From an uncultured Rhodospirillaceae bacterium (GTDB lineage Bacteria > Pseudomonadota > Alphaproteobacteria > Thalassobaculales > Thalassobaculaceae): a stretch of DNA of 9,789 bases. The DNA is taken from NCBI GenBank assembly GCA_937891725.1, contig CALAHL010000799.1, positions 1 through 9,789 on the forward strand, in the 5' to 3' direction. Below, in pieces: positions 1 to 6,256 of this stretch. Numbering within the stretch: the stretch's first letter is position 1; each line of letters begins with the position of its first letter. The notes under the pieces are model-generated. The model had not been told where the DNA came from. It saw only the letters and a list, made by a program, of their open reading frames with translations, and did no database searches. Made by a program: the position numbers and the translations under genes.

Positions 1-453
1 GATGCGATCGCGGTCGAAGGGTTCGAGGCCGCCATCGAGCGGGCCGAGCGGTATGTGGAGGCTGGTGCGGACATGCTGTTCGTCGAGGCCCCCGAGAATC
101 TGGAGCAGATGCGCGAGATCACCCGGCGCTTCAAATCCCGGGTGCCGCTGATGGCCAATATGGTCGAGGGCGGATCGACCCCCATAACCTCGGCAGCCGA
201 CCTGCAGAACATCGGTTACCGGTTCGTGATCTTCCCGGGCGGCACCGTTCGGGCCTTGGTTCCGGCCCTGCAGGGCTATTTCAACTCGCTCAAGACCCAC
301 GGCACGACCGGCCCGTGGCGGGACCGGATGCTGGACCTGACGGGTATCAACGCGGTGGTCGGCACGCCTGAGATGCTGGCTTTGGGCGATCGCTACGACC
401 CCGCCAAACATTCAACCAACACAAAGGCAGCAGTCGTCGATGGCAACAATTGA
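1..453 (+). CDS. Isocitrate lyase/PEP-mutase superfamily lyase, C-terminal part (5' truncated by window)
   Basis: The reading frame is open from base 1, so the gene begins upstream; 150 residues are visible. The first residues (DAIAVEGFEAAIERAERY) match the stretch after the conserved R-x-DA of this TIM-barrel superfamily. They are followed by AGADMLFVEAP (active-site Glu strand), PLMANMVEGGSTP and GYRFVIFPGGTVRAL, in the usual order. The tail with TPEMLALGDRYD is typical of the C-terminal helix. Members are Mg-dependent and cleave or decarboxylate 2-hydroxy/2-oxo di- or tricarboxylates (methylisocitrate lyase, 2,3-dimethylmalate lyase, oxaloacetate decarboxylase) or rearrange phosphonates. 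The catalytic loop that separates these activities lies outside the window, so the substrate cannot be assigned. It overlaps the hydantoinase B start by 14 bases and is the first visible gene of the operon. It may release small acids such as pyruvate or glyoxylate at the end of the pathway (inference). The family call is firm; the specific reaction is unknown. Confidence 0.88.
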   Translation, partial: DAIAVEGFEAAIERAERYVEAGADMLFVEAPENLEQMREITRRFKSRVPLMANMVEGGSTPITSAADLQNIGYRFVIFPGGTVRALVPALQGYFNSLKTHGTTGPWRDRMLDLTGINAVVGTPEMLALGDRYDPAKHSTNTKAAVVDGNN

Positions 454-2176
454 TCCGGTCACTCTGGCGGTCCTGAACGGCCGTCTGGAGCAGATCGCCG
501 ACGAGATGGACGCCACCCTGTTCCGCAGCGCGTTCAACCCGATCATCGCGGAAGCTCATGACGCCAGTCATGGGCTGTACGACGCCAAGACCGGCGAAAC
601 CCTCGTTCAGGGCAAGTCGGGGCTGCCGATTTTCGTCGGCGCCATGGCGTTCGCTGTTAAGGCGGTGATCGATAAAGTCGGGCGCGACGGCGGGCTTGAG
701 GATGGGGACGTCTACATCTTCAACGATCCCTATGACGGCGGCACCCATCTGTCCGATTTCCGGCTGGTTCGCCCGGTGTTCCGAGGCGGGGAGGTGTTCT
801 GCTATCTCGCCTCCGTCGGCCACTACCACGACGTGGGCGGCAACGTGCCCGGCAACTACAATCCGGTGGCGACCGAAAGCTTTCAGGAAGGTTTTCTGAT
901 GCCGCCGGTCAAACTGTTCGAGGCTGGCAGGTTCCGTCAGGACATCCTGGATATTCTCCAGGCGAACTCGCGCCTGCCGGGGAGCCTGTACGGCGATCTG
1001 AACGGCCAGATCAACGCGCTCGACCTGGGGGTGAAACGGCTGGGCGATCTGCTCAATCAGTATGGTGAGCCGACTGTGGCAACCGCGTTCTCCGAACTGA
1101 AGGATCGGGCCGCCGCTCTGATGCGCGCGCAGATCAAGGGGCTGCCGGACGGCACCTACCGGGCGCGTGACTTTCTGGATAACGACGGGATCGTCGATGA
1201 GGCCCTGGAACTGAACATCGCGATCACCATCAAAGGCGAGCGGATGGTTGTCGACTTCACCGGCTCTGCGCCCGGCTGTCTGGGGCCGGTCAACATCGCG
1301 CGCTCGACCACCGTCGCCGCCTGTTATGTCGCGATGAAGCATGTGTTCCAGGACGTGCCCGCCAATGCGGGCGTGTTGGAGCCGATCGAGTTCGTGATCC
1401 CTGAAGGCTCGATCCTGGCGGCTAAGGCGCCCCGTCCGGTCGGCGGCTATACCGAGACCATCCTGCGGCTGATCGACATGGTCTTCGTGGCCCTCTCGGA
1501 CGCGGCCCCGGAGCGGGTCAACGGCTGTGCCTACGGCACCATCAACGCGCTGTCGCTTGCGGGTCACCGGGAAGACGGGCGACGCTGGGTGATGTTCAGC
1601 TTTTTTGGTGGTGGGCATGGCGGCCATCCCGTTGGCGACGGCCTGAACCACGGCAACGCCCCGATCTCGACCGCGACGATCCCGCCGCTGGAGATCCTGG
1701 AAGCGGCCTATCCGGTGATGTTTCGGCAATGGGCGCTGCGCGACGACAGCGGCGGGCCGGGACGCAATCGCGGCGGTTTGGGTGCCGTCTACGAAATCGA
1801 GCTTTTGGAAAAGCATGCCGACGCCTTCCTGTTTGGAGAGCGGGGCCGGTTCGCGCCTCCGGGCGTTGTCGGTGGCAAGCCCGGTGCCATGAACAGGTTC
1901 ACCTATGAGACCGCGACCGGCGACGCCCATCCGCCGATGGCCTCCAAGATGGTCGGCATCTCGCTCGACCGCGGGCAGGCGGTCCGGCTGGAGACACCCG
2001 GAGGAGGCGGCTACGGCGACCCGCATGACCGTGACCCCAAGGCCGTCGCCCGCGATGTCCGCCTGGGCTTCGTCTCGACCGAGCAGGCCCGTGATGCCTA
2101 CGCCGTGATCTTCGGCGCCGACGGCAGCCTGGATATCGCCGCCACCGAAACCCTCCGCGCCGAGACCTCCCAATGA
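440..2176 (+). CDS. hyuB: Hydantoinase B/oxoprolinase family subunit (N-methylhydantoinase B-like)
   Basis: The 578-residue product has the full length usual for HyuB proteins. Visible family blocks, in order: RSAFNPIIAEAHDASHGLYD (29-48), DGDVYIFNDPYDGGTHLSDF (88-107), GHYHDVGGNVPG (127-138), a QEGF..PPVKLF block, the Gly-rich GGGHGGHPVGDG region, RDDSGGPGRNRGG, and a C-terminal GGGGYGDPHDRDP. Asp41, His103, Asp106 and His128 fall where structures of related amidohydrolases place metal ligands; the exact equivalence is my inference. HyuB pairs with HyuA to hydrolyse cyclic amides (hydantoins, 5-oxoproline, lactams) with ATP. No small third subunit of the acetone-carboxylase type is adjacent, so hydrolysis is favoured over carboxylation. 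The ATG at 440 lies inside the end of the preceding gene with only a weak AAAGG (423-427) upstream, so translation is probably coupled. Here hyuB precedes hyuA. Family certain; substrate unknown. Confidence 0.93.
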   Translation: MATIDPVTLAVLNGRLEQIADEMDATLFRSAFNPIIAEAHDASHGLYDAKTGETLVQGKSGLPIFVGAMAFAVKAVIDKVGRDGGLEDGDVYIFNDPYDGGTHLSDFRLVRPVFRGGEVFCYLASVGHYHDVGGNVPGNYNPVATESFQEGFLMPPVKLFEAGRFRQDILDILQANSRLPGSLYGDLNGQINALDLGVKRLGDLLNQYGEPTVATAFSELKDRAAALMRAQIKGLPDGTYRARDFLDNDGIVDEALELNIAITIKGERMVVDFTGSAPGCLGPVNIARSTTVAACYVAMKHVFQDVPANAGVLEPIEFVIPEGSILAAKAPRPVGGYTETILRLIDMVFVALSDAAPERVNGCAYGTINALSLAGHREDGRRWVMFSFFGGGHGGHPVGDGLNHGNAPISTATIPPLEILEAAYPVMFRQWALRDDSGGPGRNRGGLGAVYEIELLEKHADAFLFGERGRFAPPGVVGGKPGAMNRFTYETATGDAHPPMASKMVGISLDRGQAVRLETPGGGGYGDPHDRDPKAVARDVRLGFVSTEQARDAYAVIFGADGSLDIAATETLRAETSQ

Positions 2177-4230
2177 CCACCAAACGAACAGCTCTCGCCG
2201 GCGTCGATGTCGGCGGAACCTTCACCGATGTCTTCGTCCTGGACGAGGCGCAGGGCACCGCCACCGTCGCCAAGGTCCCCTCGACGCCGTCCAACCAGGC
2301 GGTCGGGTTCCTGAACGGCCTGGAGCAGGGGACCGGCGATCTCGGCCGGCTGCGCACGGTCGTGCACGGCACCACGGTCGGCACCAACGCGCTGCTGGAG
2401 CGCAAGGGGGCCGTCACCGGCATCATCACCACCAAAGGCTTTCGCGATGTGCTGGAGATGCGGCGGCGGGACCGGCCGAAGACCTGGGGGCTCTGGGGCA
2501 CATTCGAGCCGGTGGTCCCGCGAGACCGACGGGTCGAGGTCGACGAGCGCGTGCTGGCCGACGGCTCGATCCGCACCCCGCTCGATCCCGAAGCCGCGAA
2601 GGCGGCTGCGAAACTGCTGCTGGAGCGTGGCTGCGAGGCGGTCGCGATCGCCTTCATCAACGCCTATGCCAACGACGCGAACGAACGTGCGGCCCTGGAC
2701 GCCGTCAGACAGGTCTGGCCGAACGACCACGTGACCGCCAGCTATCTGCTGGTCCCTGAGATCCGCGAGTTCGAGCGGACCTCGACCGCCACCCTCAACG
2801 CCTATCTGCAGCCGCCCGTCGCCCGCTATCTGGCGCGGCTGGAGGAGGCCTTGGCCGAGCAGGGGGCGGAGAGCGACGTTCTCATCGTGCAGTCGAACGG
2901 CGGGGTGATGTCGATCGAGACCGCCAAGGCGCAGCCGATCCGCACCGCCCTGTCGGGCCCGGCGGCAGGCGTGATCGCGGCGGCCCATATTGGCGGGGTT
3001 GCCGGCTATCCGAACCTGATCACCTGCGACATGGGCGGCACCAGCTTCGACGTCTCGCTGGTCGCCGACGGTCAAAGCGCGCTTGCGGCCCAGACCTCGA
3101 TCGATTTCGGGATGGTGGTGCGGGCGCCGATGATCGAGATCGTGACGATCGGCGCAGGTGGCGGCTCGATCGCCCGGGTCGACGCCGGCGGCCTGCTCCA
3201 GGTCGGCCCGGAAAGCGCGGGTTCCGATCCGGGACCGGTCTGCTACGGGCTCGGCAACGACCGTCCGACCGTGACCGACTGCAACGTGGTGATGGGCCGG
3301 ATCAACGCCGACCGTCCGATCGGAGGCAAGCTCGACCGGTTGGATGTGGAGGCGGCGCGCGCGGCCCTCACCAAGCACGTGGCCGAGCCGCTGGGCCTCG
3401 ACAGCCCGGAGGCAGCGGCGGAAGCGGTCATCCGTGTCGCCAATGCCAAGATGGCGGGGGCGATCCGGGTGGTCTCGATTGAGCGTGGTCATGATCCGCA
3501 GCAGTTCGTGGCGGTCCCGTTCGGCGGCGGCGGCTCACTGCATGCCGGTGCCCTGATCCGTGAGGTCGGGCTGAAGAAGGCACTCGTCCCGCGGTATCCG
3601 GGCGTGACCAGCGCGATCGGCTGTACCATCGCAGATCTGCGTCAGGACTTCGTCGAGACCTGGAACACCCTGGTCGACGATCTGGACACCGGTGCGCTGA
3701 CCGACGCGATCAACCGGTTGGGCGCGCGTGGCCGGGAAGTGGTCGAGGGGGCTGGCGTGAACCTCGACCGGATCGACCGGATCGTCGAGCTGGACATGCT
3801 GTATGTGGGCCAGACCCATACCGTGGCCGTACCGCTCGCTCTGGCGGACGGCGAGGCGGTCGACACCGTCGCAATCGGCGTCGCTTTCGAGGCGGCCTAT
3901 ACCAGCACCTATGGCCGCCTGCTCAAGGGCATCCCGATGCGGCTGATGAATCTGCGGGTGGCGGTCGCCGGGCGGCGTCCGCGCTTCGACCTGAAGCTGC
4001 TGGCACCGGAACCGGGTGGTTCGATTGAAGCGGCCACCACGGGCACACGCCGGGTCTACGTTGACGGCGCCTGGCATGACGCGGCCATCCTGACGCGTCT
4101 GTCCCTGCCGGTCGGCGCCCGTATCCCCGGCCCGGCGATCCTGGAGCAGCCGGATACCACGATCCTGATTGAGCCGGGTCTGGTGGGCGAGGTGGACGAC
4201 TATGGCAACGTGCTGATTGGAGAGGTGTGA
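2173..4230 (+). CDS. hyuA: Hydantoinase A/oxoprolinase family subunit (N-methylhydantoinase A-like, ATP-binding)
   Basis: The 685-residue product has the normal HyuA length. It belongs to the ASKHA (actin/hexokinase) ATPase fold: GVDVGGTFTDV (10-20) is the first phosphate loop, HGTTVGTN (65-72) and RDVLEMRRRDRP (91-102) follow, then EIREFERTSTATLNAY (196-211), QSNGG (240-244), SGPAAG (261-266) and the second phosphate motif DMGGTSFDVS (286-295). Later come GAGGGSIA, ESAGSDPGPVCYG, a PFGGGGSLHA block and VPRYPGVTSAIG. Known HyuA enzymes phosphorylate the amide carbonyl oxygen of a lactam or hydantoin so that the HyuB partner can hydrolyse it. The ATG overlaps the hyuB stop in an ATGA (2173-2176), so the two subunits are probably made in equal amounts. 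Only a weak GAGA precedes it. The protein is cytoplasmic, with no signal peptide or membrane segment. The family is certain; whether the substrate is a hydantoin, oxoproline or another ring cannot be read from the sequence. Confidence 0.94.
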   Translation: MTTKRTALAGVDVGGTFTDVFVLDEAQGTATVAKVPSTPSNQAVGFLNGLEQGTGDLGRLRTVVHGTTVGTNALLERKGAVTGIITTKGFRDVLEMRRRDRPKTWGLWGTFEPVVPRDRRVEVDERVLADGSIRTPLDPEAAKAAAKLLLERGCEAVAIAFINAYANDANERAALDAVRQVWPNDHVTASYLLVPEIREFERTSTATLNAYLQPPVARYLARLEEALAEQGAESDVLIVQSNGGVMSIETAKAQPIRTALSGPAAGVIAAAHIGGVAGYPNLITCDMGGTSFDVSLVADGQSALAAQTSIDFGMVVRAPMIEIVTIGAGGGSIARVDAGGLLQVGPESAGSDPGPVCYGLGNDRPTVTDCNVVMGRINADRPIGGKLDRLDVEAARAALTKHVAEPLGLDSPEAAAEAVIRVANAKMAGAIRVVSIERGHDPQQFVAVPFGGGGSLHAGALIREVGLKKALVPRYPGVTSAIGCTIADLRQDFVETWNTLVDDLDTGALTDAINRLGARGREVVEGAGVNLDRIDRIVELDMLYVGQTHTVAVPLALADGEAVDTVAIGVAFEAAYTSTYGRLLKGIPMRLMNLRVAVAGRRPRFDLKLLAPEPGGSIEAATTGTRRVYVDGAWHDAAILTRLSLPVGARIPGPAILEQPDTTILIEPGLVGEVDDYGNVLIGEV
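4219..4225 (+). promoter_or_regulatory. Ribosome binding site deciding the start of the isochorismatase-fold gene
   Basis: GGAGAGG lies inside the end of hyuA. Its GGAG core ends 7 bases before the ATG at 4230, but only 4 bases before the GTG at 4227, which favours the ATG. Confidence 0.7.
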
Positions 4231-4850
4231 TGAGCGGAATCCTGAGCTTCCCGGATCCGGCTTCGACAGCCCTGCTGCTGGTCGACATGCAGAACGACTT
4301 CGTCCACCCAAAAGGGGCCTATGCCCGGGGTGGGGCGAAGTCGGAGCTGATCGCGGCGCTTCCGGCGAAGCTGGCGCCGCTGGCCGATGCGGTCCGGGCC
4401 AAAGGCGGCTGGATTGTCGCGACCCAGTTCACACTGGTGCCGGGAAAGGGTGGGATGCCGTTGATATCTCCACATCTCAAGACGTTACGGCCGTTTCTCG
4501 ATAAAGGGGATTTCGCGCCGGGGTCCTGGGGGCAAGATGTTTTGGACGAACTTCAACCGATAGACATTAAATCCGAAAAGGTCGCTTTTTCAGCATTTTA
4601 TATGTCACGGCTGGAGTGGATTCTGAAGAAAGCCGGCATCACCAAACTGATCGTCGGTGGCATCGTCACCAACGGCGGTGTCGCCTCGACCGTCCGGGAC
4701 GCGCACGTGCGGGATATCGACACCGTCGTGCTCGAAGACGGCTGCGCCGCGTTCACCGACAAGATCCACACCACCGCGATCGAGGCGCTGCGCCCGGTCT
4801 CGACCGTCGCCTCCATTGCTGAGGTCACGGCGGCGTGGGAGGCGGCCTGA
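4230..4850 (+). CDS. Isochorismatase-fold hydrolase homologue lacking the catalytic cysteine
   Basis: I chose the ATG at 4230 (206 residues) over the GTG at 4227 because GGAGAGG (4219-4225) is well spaced for it and it forms a TGATG overlap with the hyuA stop. The fold is clear: LLLVDMQNDF (16-23 region, Asp19 of the triad), SEKVAFSAFYMSRLEWILK with Lys117 as the triad lysine, GITKLIVGGIVTNGGVASTVRDA (starting 136) and a VVLEDGCAAF strand. Amidases of this family (N-carbamoylsarcosine amidase, nicotinamidase) carry a nucleophilic Cys in T-N-x-C-V; here the motif is T-N-G-G-V, with Gly150 (codon 4677-4679). Isochorismatases such as EntB and PhzD also lack this Cys. The hydantoinase context would suggest an N-carbamoyl amide amidase, but the missing nucleophile argues against that chemistry. 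It may act by acid-base catalysis on a vinyl ether or another bond, or be non-catalytic. The frame is intact. Codons 4560-4610 are unusually AT-rich. Confidence 0.87.
   Translation: MSGILSFPDPASTALLLVDMQNDFVHPKGAYARGGAKSELIAALPAKLAPLADAVRAKGGWIVATQFTLVPGKGGMPLISPHLKTLRPFLDKGDFAPGSWGQDVLDELQPIDIKSEKVAFSAFYMSRLEWILKKAGITKLIVGGIVTNGGVASTVRDAHVRDIDTVVLEDGCAAFTDKIHTTAIEALRPVSTVASIAEVTAAWEAA
4463..4630 (+). other. AT-enriched segment inside the isochorismatase-fold gene
   Basis: Base composition drops within this coding stretch: by hand count 4561-4620 has 24 of 60 G+C (40%), against 41 of 60 (68%) for 4681-4740 in the same gene. Codons in 4560-4610 include ATA, AAA, TTT, TCA, GCA and TAT, which are rare in the neighbouring genes. 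The frame stays open and the family motif with Lys117 lies inside the segment. Confidence 0.6.
4837..4842 (+). promoter_or_regulatory. Ribosome binding site deciding the start of the flavoprotein gene
   Basis: GGGAGG, close to the ideal Shine-Dalgarno sequence, lies in the end of the previous gene with 7 bases before the ATG at 4850. It starts two bases after the alternative GTG at 4835, so that GTG cannot use it. Confidence 0.75.
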
Positions 4851-6256
4851 TGGGTATCGTTCGGCGAGACACGCCTCCTGAAATCGTCGTGCCGGTCCTG
4901 ATCATCGGTGGTGGGGCCTGCGGGCTGACCACCGCTCTGGCGGCCCATGATGCCGGTGCCGAAGTGATGGTCCTGGAACGGGACGCGAGCCCCAGCGGGT
5001 CGACCGCTCTGTCCTCCGGGTTTATCCCGGCCTGCGAAACCCGCTGGCAGTCGGCCCGAGACGTGGATGACAGTGTCGCGCTGATGGTGAGCGACATCCA
5101 GGCGAAGAACCATGGGGACGGCGATGTCGACCTGGCGGAGGCGGTTGCTCGGGCCTCGGGGCCGACCCTTGAATGGCTGGCGGATGCCCACGGTCAGGAA
5201 TTCGTGCTGTTGGACGGCTTCCTCTACCCGGGCCATAGCAGGCTGCGCATGCACGCCCATCCGGACAAGACTGGCGAAGCCCTGGTCACCAGCCTGCTGG
5301 AGGCGGTGAGCGGAGCCGGGATCGATGTGGTCACCAGCGCGCAGGTCACCGATCTGATCGTGACTGCCGAAGACCGGGCGGTCGGGGTCGTGATCACGCG
5401 TCCTGACGGCGAGGTCGAGGAGATCGGCTGCGAGGCGTTGATCCTGGCGTGCAACGGCTACGGCGGCAATCCGGAGATGGTGAAGGCGCATATCCCCGAG
5501 ATGGCGGATGCCTTGTATTTCGGACATGCCGGAAATCAGGGCGACGCGATCCGTTGGGGCGGGGCGCTGGGGGCGCTCCCGCTGCACATGGGCGCTTATC
5601 AGGGCCACGGCTCGGTCGCGCACCCACACGGCGTGCTGATCACCTGGGCGCTGATGATGGAAGGCGGCATCCAGGTCAACGCGGACGGCCGCCGATTCTC
5701 CAACGAGCACGAAGGCTATTCCGAGCAATCGGTGAAGGTTCTGGCGCAGCCCGGCGGAGTCGCCTGGAATCTTTACGACGCTCGGCTGCACGAGATGGGA
5801 CTGGGATTCGAGGATTACCGCCGCGCGGTCGAGATGGGGGCGATCAAGCGGATCGCCAGTGTCGAGGCCCTGGCGGAGATGATCGGGTGTCCGGTCGAGG
5901 CGCTCTCCGAGACCCTTGAGAACACCCGACAGCTGGCGGGTGGCGCGAAGGCGGATCCGTTCGGACGCGATTTCACCGGCGCGCCGACCCTCGCGGGACC
6001 TCCGTTCCACGTGGTGAAGGTCACCGGCGCGCTGTTTCACACCCAAGGCGGCCTGGCGATCGACACGGCCGCACGGGTGCTGCGCGCGGATGGCACGGCC
6101 CTGCCGAACCTGTTCGCCGGTGGCGGTGCAGCGGTCGGCGTGTCCGGCACCGGGGTCGAGGGTTATCTGAGCGGCAATGGTCTGCTGACCGCGTTCACCC
6201 TCGGACGGATAGCGGGTCAAAGTGCGGCGGAGCTGGTTAAGGGAGAGACGACATGA
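4850..6256 (+). CDS. FAD-dependent oxidoreductase of the fumarate reductase/succinate dehydrogenase flavoprotein type
   Basis: The ATG at 4850 (468 residues) is preferred over an in-frame GTG at 4835: GGGAGG (4837-4842) sits 7 bases before it and it forms a TGATG overlap with the previous stop. Near the N-terminus VLIIGGGACGLTTALAAHDA (16-35) is the FAD dinucleotide-binding loop, with Glu43 (VLERD) as the ribose-binding acid. GSTALSSGFIP (50-60) contacts flavin, NADGRRFSNE (277-286) is the capping-domain landmark, and TQGGLAID (398-405) with NLFAGGGAAVGVSG (420-433) closes the FAD site. There is no heme or FMN domain, signal peptide or twin-arginine motif, so it is a soluble cytoplasmic single-domain enzyme. 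Relatives reduce fumarate-like alkenes or desaturate substrates (tricarballylate dehydrogenase, 3-ketosteroid dehydrogenase). Where fumarate reductases place a proton-donating Arg after the RFxNE motif, my alignment by eye gives Tyr290, so the direction and substrate are open. It probably adds or removes a C=C bond in the pathway (inference). Confidence 0.88.
   Translation: MGIVRRDTPPEIVVPVLIIGGGACGLTTALAAHDAGAEVMVLERDASPSGSTALSSGFIPACETRWQSARDVDDSVALMVSDIQAKNHGDGDVDLAEAVARASGPTLEWLADAHGQEFVLLDGFLYPGHSRLRMHAHPDKTGEALVTSLLEAVSGAGIDVVTSAQVTDLIVTAEDRAVGVVITRPDGEVEEIGCEALILACNGYGGNPEMVKAHIPEMADALYFGHAGNQGDAIRWGGALGALPLHMGAYQGHGSVAHPHGVLITWALMMEGGIQVNADGRRFSNEHEGYSEQSVKVLAQPGGVAWNLYDARLHEMGLGFEDYRRAVEMGAIKRIASVEALAEMIGCPVEALSETLENTRQLAGGAKADPFGRDFTGAPTLAGPPFHVVKVTGALFHTQGGLAIDTAARVLRADGTALPNLFAGGGAAVGVSGTGVEGYLSGNGLLTAFTLGRIAGQSAAELVKGETT
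6239..6247 (+). promoter_or_regulatory. Ribosome binding site of the PuuE-like gene
   Basis: AAGGGAGAG in the final codons of the flavoprotein gene is suitably spaced for the ATG at 6253, which overlaps the upstream stop. Confidence 0.65.

Noticed and set aside
55..57. GTG as start of the first gene
   Set aside because: Family sequence continues in frame upstream to base 1, so the gene is truncated by the window and does not start here.
347..2173. Long open frame on the minus strand (about 608 codons) opposite hyuB
   Set aside because: The + strand frame carries all HyuB motifs; the antisense translation is rich in Arg, His and Asp with no recognisable domain, as expected for a GC-rich shadow frame.
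4227..4229. GTG start for the isochorismatase-fold gene
   Set aside because: The next codon is ATG (4230) with better ribosome-site spacing and a TGATG overlap.
440..4230. Acetone/acetophenone carboxylase subunits
   Set aside because: No small gamma-type subunit gene is adjacent and both proteins have the lengths and motifs of the hydantoinase/oxoprolinase branch.
4542..4570. Internal promoter in the AT-rich patch (TTGGAC with CATTAA 17 bases later)
   Set aside because: Matches to both consensus boxes are weak; AT-rich composition alone explains them.
4835..4837. GTG start for the flavoprotein
   Set aside because: It overlaps the GGGAGG ribosome site itself; the ATG at 4850 is ideally placed.
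4230..4850. Isochorismatase-fold gene as a pseudogene because it lacks the catalytic Cys
   Set aside because: The frame is intact and full length, Asp19 and Lys117 are kept, and Cys-less members of this fold are active enzymes.
4598..6220. Long minus-strand open frame opposite the flavoprotein gene
   Set aside because: It shadows the well-supported FAD enzyme, shows low-complexity composition and has no family motif.
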